Positions 18,568-28,191 are shown, counted from the stretch's first letter. The stretch is DNA of 64,000 bases from Deefgea chitinilytica (GCF_016881405.1 NZ_WOFE01000001.1:1116001-1180000); one strand, 5' to 3'. Made by a program: numbers and translations. The notes: generated by a model from the sequence alone, not told the origin.

Positions 18568-20793
18568 ATGATCGTTGATGATGAACAAATCCTGTTTGCT
18601 GATGAAAATAACAATGATGCTGAAAACGACTTAACATGGCGTGTATTAATCGTCGATGATGAGCCTGATGTACATCTCACGACAGAATTTGCCTTAAAAA
18701 ATTCAATTATTGTTGAACGAAAAATTGAGTTTTTACACGCGTACAGCGGGAAAGAAGCGATCAAAATCCTAAGCCAAGAGCATGATATTGCTGTTATTTT
18801 GCTCGATGTCGTTATGGAAAATGATGAAGAAGGCTTAGAAGTTGCAAAACAAGTACGAAATCAGCTTAATCTACAAGATGTACGGATTATCCTCAGAACT
18901 GGGCATCCCGGTTACGCACCAGAATTTCAAGTCATTAGAGACTACGCAATCAATGACTACAAAAACAAAGCAGAACTAACTCAAAATCGTTTACTAACGA
19001 TGATGACCACAGCAATACGTTCTTATCAGCAAATTAGAGCAATCAATACCAGCCGCCGTGGGCTAGAGATGATTATTGAAGCATCAGCTTCTCTTTTTGA
19101 GCGACGATCTATTGATTCATTTGCATATGCAATCTTAAATCAACTAGCTGGCTTATTAGCACTACCTTCAGCAGGCATAATCTGCAATCGGATTTTGAAA
19201 CGTAAAGGGAAAAAACCGCAATACGAATGGCAAATTCTCGCTAGCACGGGGCACTTTACCCATTTCACAACCGAAACCTTAACGACAACTCAAAATCTAG
19301 AAATTGCAAACACGATTGAACACACACTCCGCTCAAAAACATCACTATTTGAAAATAACTTCATAATTATTTATTTGCCACGACCAGCAGATGAAGACAC
19401 TGCTATTTATCTAGAAACCAATCGAGCGCTAAGCAATACAGAAATCCAATTAATCGAAGTTTTTTCGACCAATATTTCGGTTGGGTTTGAAAATCTGACA
19501 TTATTTAAACAAATGCAAGACTTAGCATATATAGATCCACTTTGTCACATCGCAAACCGAACTCAATTTGTCGCGCAACTCAGTCAACTATATTCAGAAA
19601 AGCAAGCTCAAACAGTCTTATTAGTAGATATTGATCATTTTTCACAAATCAATGATGCGCTTGGTCATTTAATTGGCGATCAATTGCTGCAAAGCATTGT
19701 TCAACGTATCAAAGCCAATTTAAAAGATTCGCTTTTACTAGCGCGAGTCGCAATTGATGTATTTGCAATCGCAGGAGCGATTTCAGAAGAAGAAATACAA
19801 TCGATTCTAGATATTTTTATTCAGCCTTTTTCTGTTGCATCGCATTTATTACGTATCCACGTCACCGTTGCTGCCGCTAACATTTGGGACACCGACCCTT
19901 CTGGTATTGGTTGCTTAAAAGATGTAACTATTGCGCTCAACCAAGCGAAAAAATTTAATCGTGGTGAATTACTATGGTATTCACCAGCGATGAGCAGGGC
20001 TTCGAAGCAACGACTTGATTTGCTTCATGATCTTGAAAAAGCAATAAAAAATGAACAACTAACGGTGTACTACCAACCACAAATCAATTTAGCGACGGGC
20101 TATGTGATTGGTGTTGAGGCGTTAGTACGCTGGCCTCAACCCGATGGCGGTTTCATTCCGCCTGATCAATTTATTCCATTAGCCGAACAATCTGGCTTAA
20201 TTATTGAACTAGGCACTTTTGTTCTAGAAACTGTATGCAAACAATTAAATGCTTGGCGCAAAGATGGACTGGATGACCTCAGTATGGCTGTCAATGTTTC
20301 AATGATTCAATTTAATCATCCGGGCTTAATTAATCAATTGGCAAACGCAATTCAACAATACAACATACCTACAGGTTTACTGGAAGTTGAAATCACCGAA
20401 TCGGTTGCAATGAAAAATCCAGATGCGGTGATTCAAACCATTGAAAAACTCAAAAAACTAGGCATTAAACTGGCAATTGATGATTTTGGCACCGGATTTT
20501 CTTCATTGGCTTATTTGCAAAAACTCAACGCTGATCGCTTAAAAATTGACCGTGCATTCGTTCGAAATATGGCACTAAATAATAGCGATAGCAGTATTGC
20601 TGAAATGGTAATCAATCTAGGCCATAAATTAGGCATTAGTGTCATCGCCGAAGGGGTCGAATTTCCCCAGCAAGCAAGTATTTTGCGCACTTTAGGTTGC
20701 GATGAAGCACAAGGCTTCATGTTTGCCAAACCTGCTCCCGCCAACTCATTAACACTCTGGTTCAAAGAAACCGGGCGCTATGTTGCTGTATGA
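18568..20793 (+). CDS. Receiver-DUF3369-GGDEF-EAL protein, probable c-di-GMP phosphodiesterase
   Basis: The protein has 741 residues. It starts with a receiver domain (VLIVDDEPDVH, phospho-acceptor Asp80 in VILLDVVMEND), followed by a DUF3369-type sensor region (RGLEMIIEASASLFERRSIDSFAYAILNQLAGLL), a GGDEF-like domain and a C-terminal EAL domain. The GGDEF signature is lost (RVAIDVFAI), so no cyclase activity is expected. The EAL domain keeps EALVRW, the NVS Asn, EITES, DDFGTGFSSLAYL, KIDRAFV and EGVE, the full set of metal and base residues. The predicted role is phosphorylation-controlled breakdown of c-di-GMP. The ATG at 18568 is preferred; a TTG at 18529 is also in frame. Confidence 0.9.
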   Translation: MIVDDEQILFADENNNDAENDLTWRVLIVDDEPDVHLTTEFALKNSIIVERKIEFLHAYSGKEAIKILSQEHDIAVILLDVVMENDEEGLEVAKQVRNQLNLQDVRIILRTGHPGYAPEFQVIRDYAINDYKNKAELTQNRLLTMMTTAIRSYQQIRAINTSRRGLEMIIEASASLFERRSIDSFAYAILNQLAGLLALPSAGIICNRILKRKGKKPQYEWQILASTGHFTHFTTETLTTTQNLEIANTIEHTLRSKTSLFENNFIIIYLPRPADEDTAIYLETNRALSNTEIQLIEVFSTNISVGFENLTLFKQMQDLAYIDPLCHIANRTQFVAQLSQLYSEKQAQTVLLVDIDHFSQINDALGHLIGDQLLQSIVQRIKANLKDSLLLARVAIDVFAIAGAISEEEIQSILDIFIQPFSVASHLLRIHVTVAAANIWDTDPSGIGCLKDVTIALNQAKKFNRGELLWYSPAMSRASKQRLDLLHDLEKAIKNEQLTVYYQPQINLATGYVIGVEALVRWPQPDGGFIPPDQFIPLAEQSGLIIELGTFVLETVCKQLNAWRKDGLDDLSMAVNVSMIQFNHPGLINQLANAIQQYNIPTGLLEVEITESVAMKNPDAVIQTIEKLKKLGIKLAIDDFGTGFSSLAYLQKLNADRLKIDRAFVRNMALNNSDSSIAEMVINLGHKLGISVIAEGVEFPQQASILRTLGCDEAQGFMFAKPAPANSLTLWFKETGRYVAV

Positions 20794-20902
20794 CAGGTAG
20801 TTAACTAATCCATTTAAAAATCATGGATTGCATCGAGAGCAATAAGCATTCAGCCCTATGATTAGACTCAAGTCGTGACAATAAACCGTATGATTCATGT
20901 AA

Positions 20903-21946
20903 TTAACATATCCGCGGTAATTGTTCGCCATTGAGCCAGTCAACCATGCGACGACCACCGAAAGCGGTGTTCATTTGTACAAAGGCGTGCTCGTCGGCAA
21001 TTGCTTCACCAATCATCGCCGCATTACACCCAAGCGGGTGGGAGCGCATTGCGGCCAGCAAGGCCTCGGCGTCTTCTGCGGCACAAAACGCGACCAACTT
21101 GCCTTCGTTAGCAACGTACAAAGGATCAAGCCCCAGCAGCTCGCAGGCTGCGGCGACTTCAGCACGAACAGGAATAGATTTTTCATGAATTACCATGCCA
21201 TGGCCGCTGGCTTTGGCAAATTCATTCAATACCGTCGCCAGCCCGCCACGCGTTGGGTCGCGTAAGACATGCAGATTCGGTACGGCATCCAGCATTGCAG
21301 CGACCAGCTCGTGCAGCGCTGCGGTGTCGGATTGAATCGTCGTCTCGAAAGTCAAGTTTTCGCGCTGCGACATAATCGCCACTCCGTGATCACCGAGCAT
21401 ACCTGAGACAAGTATCTTATCGCCAACCTTGATATTTGATGCACTCAGGGCAATACCCTCAGGCACAATACCAATCCCCGTCGTCGTAATAAAGACACCA
21501 TCGCCCTTACCTTCTTCGACCACCTTGGTGTCACCCGTAATAATCGCCACGCCCGCCTCACGCGCCGCGTTGGCCATCGAGATCACGATGCGCTGCAAAT
21601 CCGCGAGCGGAAAACCTTCTTCTAAGATAAAGCTCGCACTCAGATACAAGGGCTTGGCACCCATCATCGCCACGTCATTAATCGTGCCGTGCACCGACAA
21701 ACAACCAATATCGCCCCCCGCAAAAAACAGCGGCGACACCACATGGCTATCGGTCGCCATCACCATGCGCCCAGCACCCGCTGGCAAGGCAAAACACGCC
21801 CCATCGCCCTGCTCGGCCAGCATATCGTTAGCGAAGTGTTTGACAAATAATTCATCAATCAACTGCGCCATCGCGCGGCCACCACTGCCATGCGTCATAT
21901 CAACACGGCCATGCTTGAAATCGAGGGGTCGGGTGTAGGTTTTCAT
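20903..21946 (-). CDS. hypE: Hydrogenase maturation protein HypE
   Basis: The 347-residue protein has the PurM-like ATPase fold motifs (HGSGGRAMAQLIDELF at the start; TGDTKVVEEGKGDGVFI; GDHGVAIMSQRE; LRDPTRGGLATVLNEFA) and ends in PRIC, whose last Cys carries the carbamoyl group that HypE dehydrates to a thiocyanate. HypE passes the cyanide ligand to iron on the HypC-HypD complex. It is the last gene of the minus-strand hyp arm and is separated from hypD by the DinB-like gene. Confidence 0.98.
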   Translation of the reverse strand: MKTYTRPLDFKHGRVDMTHGSGGRAMAQLIDELFVKHFANDMLAEQGDGACFALPAGAGRMVMATDSHVVSPLFFAGGDIGCLSVHGTINDVAMMGAKPLYLSASFILEEGFPLADLQRIVISMANAAREAGVAIITGDTKVVEEGKGDGVFITTTGIGIVPEGIALSASNIKVGDKILVSGMLGDHGVAIMSQRENLTFETTIQSDTAALHELVAAMLDAVPNLHVLRDPTRGGLATVLNEFAKASGHGMVIHEKSIPVRAEVAAACELLGLDPLYVANEGKLVAFCAAEDAEALLAAMRSHPLGCNAAMIGEAIADEHAFVQMNTAFGGRRMVDWLNGEQLPRIC

Positions 21947-21965
21947 AATGGGCCTAGTGGTATTA

Positions 21966-22685
21966 CTAAATGGATTTGGCTAACGCTTTTTCCCGGCGTA
22001 ATCCTTCTTTTTTTGCTGCAACCGACTCATTAAGATGGATCACATGGTGTCTTGTAGCAGGCATCAACAACAAACCACCAACTGTTTTTGAAGACCAATA
22101 CTCAATCAGCCAACTTGCACTTGGATCTGTTGATACAGTCTTCTCTTGCCGTAATCGTTCGATCTTGTTTGCTGGTATTTTTTGTTTCAAACTTCCAAGC
22201 GGTAATCTGCTTATAATTTGTTGCGTATTTCTGCCCACCGCTTGCCGATATTCACGCAACTGCACCAGATCAATGTCATCGCTCATCTGCAGAATCTCTG
22301 CAGAACTCAACTGATTCCCCGTATTAGCAAGGGAAAAATTCATCCTTTGCCCCCAGGATCCAACATGAAAGACTTGCGGAGCATCTGCAAGTAAAAGATT
22401 CATCGTGATGTCTTCAATACGAGTGCAGTGCCATATGCCGTAGACCACCGTTCGGCCTTTTGAATTAACACCATGCCTTGCTGCCCAATCAGTCAAACCA
22501 TTCCAAAGTTGATCTTCGAAGGTCAATTCTACATTTCCAGACATTTCGCTAGTAAAAACCTGCGCATGGAGTACTTGTGCACACTCAATTGCTTGCAGGT
22601 GCTGTGCGGGGTCTTTTATTAACTCACGCAACTGCTGAAGTTGCGCACTCCATTCTTTCAATAGCATCTCAACCCTCTCGAGCAT
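21966..22685 (-). CDS. DinB-superfamily-like protein inside the hyp cluster
   Basis: The 239-residue protein is mostly helical. Candidate metal-binding histidines stand at positions 40 (AQVLHAQVF), 86 (VYGIWHCTRIED) and 213-217 (TRHHVIHLNES), matching the spacing style of the DinB/YfiT four-helix-bundle superfamily, where three His residues bind Ni or Zn. The RHHxxHLxE end motif is typical. Members include thiol S-transferases, but the substrate here is unknown. It lies 19 bp upstream of hypE and 79 bp downstream of hypD on the same strand, so it is very likely co-transcribed with the hydrogenase maturation genes. It is not a standard hyp gene. Confidence 0.7.
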   Translation of the reverse strand: MLERVEMLLKEWSAQLQQLRELIKDPAQHLQAIECAQVLHAQVFTSEMSGNVELTFEDQLWNGLTDWAARHGVNSKGRTVVYGIWHCTRIEDITMNLLLADAPQVFHVGSWGQRMNFSLANTGNQLSSAEILQMSDDIDLVQLREYRQAVGRNTQQIISRLPLGSLKQKIPANKIERLRQEKTVSTDPSASWLIEYWSSKTVGGLLLMPATRHHVIHLNESVAAKKEGLRREKALAKSI

Positions 22686-22764
22686 TCAGCATGATGAATA
22701 AAATAGCGGTTCTAATATTTTCGAGCGCATTTCAATATGAGGCTCGGTGATTACACAGAGCGAA

Positions 22765-23895
22765 TTACACCGTCACCACCTGAGTCCTAAAACGCCCATA
22801 AGTATAATGCGCCGCGCATGCGCCTTCTGACGACACCATACATGCGCCAATTGGATGATCGGGTGTGCAAACTGTACCAAACACTTTGCAATCCGCCGGA
22901 CGTTTATGGCCGCGCAATATCGCAGCGCATTCACAGGCTTTGTGATCGGGCACTTGCAGATACGCAATTTGGTAGCGCAGTTCAGCGTCGAATTGGGCAA
23001 ATTCGGGGCGGATTTTTAGCGCGCTGTGCGGTACTTCGCCCAACCCGCGCCAATCGAAACTCTCGCGCATTTCAAACACCTGCGCGCACATGGCCTGCGC
23101 TTTACGATTGCCTTCGCGCGTCACGGCGCGGGTGAATTCGTTTTCAACCGCCGCCCTGCCCTCGTTGATTTGCAGCACCAGCATCAGGATGGCTTGAATC
23201 ACATCGAGAGGCTCAAATCCGGCGATCACCACGGGGCGCTGATAGCGCTCAACAAACGCTTCGTACGGCGCCGAGCCGATCACGGTGCTGACGTGCGCGG
23301 GGCCGACGAAACCATCGATGGCCACGGCTGCGGGGTCTTTTTCGGATTCCATAATGTGCACCATCGCCGCCGGCGTGAGCACGTGATTGCAGAACACGCT
23401 GAAGTTCGTCAGATTGAGCTGCGCCGCTTGCAAGATAATCGCGGCGGTTGGCGGTGTGGTCGTCTCAAAACCAATCGCAAAAAACACAACTTCGCGGCTT
23501 GGGTTTTCTTGCGCAATGCGCAACGCGTCATCGCACGAATACACCATCCGAATATCCGCGCCCTGCGCTTTGGCTTTAAATAGCGACAAGCCGCCGCTAG
23601 CTGGTACGCGCATTGTGTCGGCGTAGGTGCACAAAATCACCTCATGCTGCGTCGCCAGCGCAATCGCGCTATCAATGCGGCCGATCGGCAGCACGCACAC
23701 GGGGCAACCGGGGCCGTGAATCATTCGCACATTGTCGGGCAGCAAATCGAGCAGGCCATAACGCGAAATCGCATGCGTATGCCCGCCGCAAAACTCCATC
23801 AGACGATAGGTGCGCGCCGGATCGGTGGCTTTGGCAATTGCATTGGCCAAACCACGCGCTAGCTCACCATCACGAAATTCGTCTACATATTTCAT
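22765..23895 (-). CDS. hypD: Hydrogenase maturation protein HypD
   Basis: The protein has 376 residues from MKYVDEFRD. It carries the conserved CGGHTHAI and GPGCPVCVLP motifs, the GFETTTPPTA segment, and the C-terminal Cys cluster (DHKACECAAILRGHKRPADCKVFGTVCTPDHPIGACMVSSEGACAAHY) that holds the [4Fe-4S] cluster. HypD with HypC is the scaffold on which Fe(CN)2CO is assembled. A GTG nine bases further upstream (23904), adjacent to the hypC stop codon, is also possible; ATG at 23895 matches the family start. Confidence 0.98.
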   Translation of the reverse strand: MKYVDEFRDGELARGLANAIAKATDPARTYRLMEFCGGHTHAISRYGLLDLLPDNVRMIHGPGCPVCVLPIGRIDSAIALATQHEVILCTYADTMRVPASGGLSLFKAKAQGADIRMVYSCDDALRIAQENPSREVVFFAIGFETTTPPTAAIILQAAQLNLTNFSVFCNHVLTPAAMVHIMESEKDPAAVAIDGFVGPAHVSTVIGSAPYEAFVERYQRPVVIAGFEPLDVIQAILMLVLQINEGRAAVENEFTRAVTREGNRKAQAMCAQVFEMRESFDWRGLGEVPHSALKIRPEFAQFDAELRYQIAYLQVPDHKACECAAILRGHKRPADCKVFGTVCTPDHPIGACMVSSEGACAAHYTYGRFRTQVVTV

Positions 23896-23904
23896 CGCGG
23901 CCAC

Positions 23905-24144
23905 TCAAATCAGGGTTGCTGGGGCGACGTACGAGCCCATCTGGGCAAACAGCGCCAGTGTTTGCGCCGCTTCGTTAGGGTCGAGCTTGCCGATGGCAAA
24001 GCCGACATGCACGATCAGATAATCGCCAACGGCAACCTCTTCGACCAGCGCAATCGACACCACTTTATGCACGCCGCCCAACTCGATCCGTGCCTGATCG
24101 CCGTCGAGTAATTCGGTCACACGTGCGGGGATAGCTAGACACAT
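23905..24144 (-). CDS. hypC: Hydrogenase maturation chaperone HypC
   Basis: The 79-residue protein begins MCLAIPARVTELL; Cys2 is the residue that binds the iron precursor and the large-subunit precursor. The beta-barrel core (ARIELGGVHKVVSIALVEEVAVGDYLIVHVGFAIGKLD) is standard. Because it works with a HycE-type large subunit here, it may match HypC or the HycE-specific role. The ATG at 24144 was chosen over the upstream in-frame ATG at 24192, since the Met must be followed by Cys2. It ends nine bases before the hypD ATG. Confidence 0.97.
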   Translation of the reverse strand: MCLAIPARVTELLDGDQARIELGGVHKVVSIALVEEVAVGDYLIVHVGFAIGKLDPNEAAQTLALFAQMGSYVAPATLI

Positions 24145-24301
24145 GGCAATTCCTTGCTGAAATAGCGTTCTCAAATGATTGAAGCACAGCAATCATTCAA
24201 AAAGTTTGATGCAAATTCAAAAAACATCAATACCAACACGAAAGCAACAGTACGCTAAGTGCTCGAACAGCCTCACGGGGCTGTCAGTATCGCCACTGTT
24301 T

Positions 24302-26629
24302 TTACAGCACTGTACGTTGCGCCACCCAAGCTTGCCCCAATGCCAAGCCTCCATCACCGCACGGCACGCTCTGATTGGTATGCAAACATAAACCACGCTT
24401 TGCTAGCGCTGCTTGCAGGCCGCGCATTAACACTACATTGAGAAAGCAGCCACCACCACCCGCGACCACTCGGATGCCGGTTCGCTCGGCAGCGAGCGTC
24501 ACCCAATCGGCCAGTGCTTCAATTAGCACAGCATGAAAGATTGCCGCACCGTAGACGACATCGCGACAATCGGCCAGCCGCGCCAGCAACGCTGACACAT
24601 CTAATTGTGAGTAGGTATCCGTTGGCGTTGTGATGTCGGCCAGCTCAAATAATCCATCTTCTGTCGGACAGTCACCGTATTGGGTCGCCAACCCTTCCAG
24701 CTGCATCGCCGCTTGCGCCTCAAAACTCATTACCGGCGTGATGCCCAGCAAACCTGCGGCGGCGTCAAAATAGCGCCCCATACTTGTTGTGACAGCTGGT
24801 TTGCGCGCCAGCAGTTGCGCGATCAATTCTGCTCCCGTCTGCGCAGCAAAGCGCGTCGCAATCTCGTCGCCCCGCCCCAGCATCGCCAGCGCCGCTGCGG
24901 CCATTCGCCACGGCTCGCGCGCTGCTTTATCGCCACCGGGCATTGCTATCGGGCGCAAATGGCCGAGGCGTTGAAAATCAGCGCCATCGACCAATAATAA
25001 TTCACCACCCCACGCCGTGCCATCTTCGCCAAGGCCAACCCCATCGAGCGCAAGGCCAAGCACGGGTTCATTCAAATGATATTCTGCCAGCACCGCCGCG
25101 ATATGTGCGTGATGATGCTGAACGGCAATACACGGGGTTTCCCATTTTGCGGCCAAGCATTGCGCGAGCTGGGTGCTGAAAAAATCGGGGTGTTGATCAT
25201 GTGCGATGCGGCGCGGCTGCACTTGCAGTAAATGCAGTAGATGATCACTCGCGGCTTCCAGTGCCAAACAATTGGCGACACGATCCATATCGCCGATGTA
25301 TTGCGATAAATACGCTTGCTCGCCTCGCGTCACGCACAGCGTATTTTTGAAAAATCCGCCCAGCGCCAGCACGGGTTCAGCAGTGTTCGCAAACGGACTC
25401 GCTAGAGAAATTGCGCGTGGCGTATAGCCACGGGCACGGCGGATAAACTGCGGCGCACCGTGTGCATCAACGCGCAAAACGCTGTCATCGCAACGAATCA
25501 CAATATCGCGGTTATGAATCAAAAAGGCATCGGCAATACCGCTCAGATGAGTGATTGCTTCATCATTGGCAATCACCAAGGGCTCGCCATGCGGATTGGC
25601 ACTGGTCATTACCAGCGCGAGCGGTTGAGGCTGCTGCAACCACGCCACACCCGCCGGGCGGCCTGCGGCTTCGTGAAAGAGTAGATACTGGATTGGTGTA
25701 TAGGGTAGTAACACGCCAATTGAATTGAACTGCGGCGCTATACCCTCAAGTATTTCATCCACGCCAGCCGCTTTTTCCAGCAACACAATCGGCCTAGCCC
25801 CGCTTTCTAGCCACGCTTGCTCGGCCTGAGTCACATTGGCTATGCCCGCCAGCGAAGCGATATTAGCCACCATCATCGCCAGCGGTTTTTCTTCACGATT
25901 TTTACGCTCGCGCAGCGTAGCGATGGCTTTTAGATTACGTGCATCGCACACCAGATGAAAACCGCCTAAGCCTTTAATCGCGACGATCTTGCCTGCAGTC
26001 AGCAAGGCCAAGGTTTGCTCAATCGCATCACCTGCAATGACCTCGCCGTGCGCATCAAGCAATTGCAGTTGTGGCCCGCAATCGGGGCAGGCATTGGGTT
26101 CAGCGTGAAAGCGCAGATGTAGTGGGTTGGTATATTCACTCAGGCATGGCGTACATTGGGCAAAGCCCGCCATGCTGGTATTGGCTCTGTCGTACGGCAG
26201 GCGCGACACCAGCGTATAGCGCGGGCCGCAGTCGGTGCAATTGATAAACGCGTAGCGATAACGGCGATTGCAGGGGTCAAACAGCTCGGCAAGGCAGGCG
26301 GGGCAAATTGTGCTATCTGCACCGATGGTCGCGGCGGTGTTAGCTTCACCATCAAGGCCGCTATCCAGAATACGAAAATCGGGGAATGGCTCGTTGAGTG
26401 CAAGCGGCGTAATCTGAAGATCGTCGATTGCAGCCAGCGGCGGCGCATCAAAGCGCAAACGGCGCGCAAACTCAGCTTGCAAATCAGGCGCAGCGTCGAT
26501 TGCTATCGTAACGCCTTGCCCGTCATTACGCACCCAGCCGGTTACGCCCAGCTCAAGCGCCAAGCGATACACAAAGGGGCGAAACCCCACCCCCTGCACT
26601 ATACCGCGTATTCTGATTTGCTGGCGCAT
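24302..26629 (-). CDS. hypF: Carbamoyltransferase HypF
   Basis: The protein has about 775 residues. It has an acylphosphatase domain (RIRGIVQGVGFRPFVYRLA), two zinc fingers (CPACLAELFDPCNRRYRYAFINCTDCGP is the first pair, then CTPC and CPDC), a YrdC-like domain (ALLTAGKIVAIKGLGGFHLVCDA) and a Kae1-like carbamoyltransferase domain (VQHHHAHIAAVLAEY, VVAGGGGCFLNVVLMRGL). It makes the cyanide ligand precursor from carbamoyl phosphate and hands it to HypE. ATG at 26629 is preferred to an in-frame TTG two codons upstream. It starts seven bases after the hypB stop codon. Confidence 0.97.
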   Translation of the reverse strand: MRQQIRIRGIVQGVGFRPFVYRLALELGVTGWVRNDGQGVTIAIDAAPDLQAEFARRLRFDAPPLAAIDDLQITPLALNEPFPDFRILDSGLDGEANTAATIGADSTICPACLAELFDPCNRRYRYAFINCTDCGPRYTLVSRLPYDRANTSMAGFAQCTPCLSEYTNPLHLRFHAEPNACPDCGPQLQLLDAHGEVIAGDAIEQTLALLTAGKIVAIKGLGGFHLVCDARNLKAIATLRERKNREEKPLAMMVANIASLAGIANVTQAEQAWLESGARPIVLLEKAAGVDEILEGIAPQFNSIGVLLPYTPIQYLLFHEAAGRPAGVAWLQQPQPLALVMTSANPHGEPLVIANDEAITHLSGIADAFLIHNRDIVIRCDDSVLRVDAHGAPQFIRRARGYTPRAISLASPFANTAEPVLALGGFFKNTLCVTRGEQAYLSQYIGDMDRVANCLALEAASDHLLHLLQVQPRRIAHDQHPDFFSTQLAQCLAAKWETPCIAVQHHHAHIAAVLAEYHLNEPVLGLALDGVGLGEDGTAWGGELLLVDGADFQRLGHLRPIAMPGGDKAAREPWRMAAAALAMLGRGDEIATRFAAQTGAELIAQLLARKPAVTTSMGRYFDAAAGLLGITPVMSFEAQAAMQLEGLATQYGDCPTEDGLFELADITTPTDTYSQLDVSALLARLADCRDVVYGAAIFHAVLIEALADWVTLAAERTGIRVVAGGGGCFLNVVLMRGLQAALAKRGLCLHTNQSVPCGDGGLALGQAWVAQRTVL

Positions 26630-26635
26630 GATCAA

Positions 26636-27484
26636 TTATTGCTGAGCTTGGCGGCAACCGGCTTTCAGCCACGCTAGCCATTGATCCATGCCCTCGCCCG
26701 TTTTGGTCGAGAGGCAAATTACTTCGAGATTTGGCCGCACTTGTCGTGCCATGCTGATTGCCGCATCGACGTTAAAATCCAGATAGGGCAGCAAATCGGT
26801 TTTGCTCAAAATCATTAAATCGGCCGCACGGAACATATCGGGGTATTTCAGCGGTTTGTCTTCGCCTTCAGTCACCGACAAAATGGCCACTTTATGCGCT
26901 TCGCCCAAATCAAATGCCGCAGGGCAAACCAAATTGCCGACGTTTTCGATCAGTAGCAGGCTGTTATCCATCAGCGCTTGTTCATCTGCCAAAGTATCAA
27001 TCGCGCCCGCCACCATATGCGCATCGAGGTGGCAACCTTTACCGGTATTGATCTGCACCGCTGGTGCGCCCGTCGCGCGGATGCGATCGGCGTCGTTGGC
27101 GGTCTGCTGATCGCCCTCGATCACCGCAACCGCAGTGTGCCCTTGCCATTGCTTAATCGTTTCAACCAGCAAAGTCGTTTTGCCCGAGCCGGGGCTGGAA
27201 ACCAGATTGAGCGCGAAGATGCCTTGCGCTGCAAAACGCTGACGATTTTGTTCAGCCAGCGCGTCATTGCTCGCTAAAATATCGTGCTCAAGCCGGATGG
27301 TGCGCTCGGGATCGACCTCTGGAGCATGCGCGGCACCCAGCGGGCCAACAGTCGGTTCAGCGTGCTCAGCATGAGTTGGCACGCGGTAACCAAACACAGC
27401 TGCACCAGCTGCGCGCTTACGCCGCACCGGAGCAATGCCATTGATCGTCGTTTCGCCATGTCCACAACCGCAAGTGGTACACAT
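26636..27484 (-). CDS. hypB: Nickel-inserting GTPase HypB
   Basis: The 282-residue protein starts [11 protein letters not shown], the N-terminal high-affinity nickel motif of proteobacterial HypB. The SIMIBI-class GTPase follows, with [18 protein letters not shown] (P loop), [15 protein letters not shown], the metal-site Cys/His ([11 protein letters not shown]), [18 protein letters not shown] and SKTDLLPYL. HypB with HypA delivers Ni2+ to the hydrogenase large subunit. There is no poly-His tract. ATG at 27484 gives the family start; an in-frame ATG six codons upstream is ignored. Confidence 0.97.
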   Translation of the reverse strand: MCTTCGCGHGETTINGIAPVRRKRAAGAAVFGYRVPTHAEHAEPTVGPLGAAHAPEVDPERTIRLEHDILASNDALAEQNRQRFAAQGIFALNLVSSPGSGKTTLLVETIKQWQGHTAVAVIEGDQQTANDADRIRATGAPAVQINTGKGCHLDAHMVAGAIDTLADEQALMDNSLLLIENVGNLVCPAAFDLGEAHKVAILSVTEGEDKPLKYPDMFRAADLMILSKTDLLPYLDFNVDAAISMARQVRPNLEVICLSTKTGEGMDQWLAWLKAGCRQAQQ

Positions 27485-27849
27485 ATTCAAGCCCTCATAC
27501 AAATACAGTAGGTATATAGATATAAGCTTTATTAATTAATTTCTACAACCACATACCAACAACAAAATGGCAATACTTCTAATCCGTGTTGATAATAAAT
27601 CGCGCTCGTCGGGCTGGAGCTTCAAATCCCGTTTAAGCGCACCGAGTGAGGAGAGAGACAAACAGTTTTATCGTTTGGCTCACGATCGATCGAGGGCATC
27701 GGGGACCGATGCGCGCCCGGGTCGCCTTTCTTTTCCACCCTTTTCTTTGGCGACGCAAAGAAAAGGGTGTCCCCGTCGCGGACTGCGACTGTAAAACATC
27801 GTGCCGAAGGCACTTAAAACCCTCAACACATAAACTAAACAAAACCAGA
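27485..27849 (-). other. 365-bp gap between hypA and hypB with a repeat-like hairpin element
   Basis: No gene is seen. The segment 27600-27800 differs in style from its flanks: it is GC-rich and contains GCCTTTCTTTTCC-type and CAAAGAAAAGG-type tracts. Such tracts are known as dispersed intergenic repeats in many Beta- and Gammaproteobacteria. It separates hypA from hypB, which are normally adjacent. Confidence 0.55.
27737..27768. repeat. Perfect 13-bp inverted repeat in the hypA-hypB gap
   Basis: ACCCTTTTCTTTG (27737-27749) is the exact complement of CAAAGAAAAGGGT (27756-27768) with a six-base loop. A competing pairing joins GTCGCC (27721-27726) with GGCGAC (27749-27754). The sequence resembles the CTTTCTTTG...CAAAGAAAG element found between genes in many proteobacteria. 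Function unknown; it could be a mobile-repeat trace or an RNA processing site within the hyp transcript. Confidence 0.65.
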
Positions 27850-28191
27850 CTAAGAAATAGAAATATCTAACACCTGCATTTCTTCACCCGCAATCACCTG
27901 TAAATCAAAACTACCACACCGCGGACACGGGATACCCACACGTTCCAACACAACGTTTTGTTCGCAACCATTGCAATGCGCCTGCCCCTGTGTGCGTTCG
28001 ACGCTAAATTCTGCTCCCTCCAGCATCGTTTGCCGTGCAGCCAGTCCACAACAAAATTGCAAGGTATCGGCATCAACATGCGCCAAGACACCAATCGCCA
28101 ACCGCACCCGCGTAACCCGCTGAGCGCGCGACTGTTTCGCGGCGGATTCAACAATACGAATGACGTTTTCAGCCAGACTCAATTCATGCAT
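27850..28191 (-). CDS. hypA: Hydrogenase nickel-incorporation protein HypA
   Basis: The 113-residue protein starts MHELSLAENVIRIVE: Met1, His2 and Glu3 form the nickel site. Zinc-site pairs CNGC and CPRC lie at about residues 73-94. HypA with HypB inserts nickel into the large subunit. It is the first gene of the minus-strand maturation arm and is divergent from the plus-strand hydrogenase operon, 545 bp away, so both arms may share control elements. Confidence 0.97.
   Translation of the reverse strand: MHELSLAENVIRIVESAAKQSRAQRVTRVRLAIGVLAHVDADTLQFCCGLAARQTMLEGAEFSVERTQGQAHCNGCEQNVVLERVGIPCPRCGSFDLQVIAGEEMQVLDISIS

Noticed and set aside
23026-23583. 185-codon open frame on the plus strand
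   Set aside because: It is antisense to hypD, whose family motifs are clear; the translation is compositionally biased and matches nothing.
26156-26677. 173-codon open frame on the plus strand
   Set aside because: It is antisense to hypF and is a by-product of its codon use.
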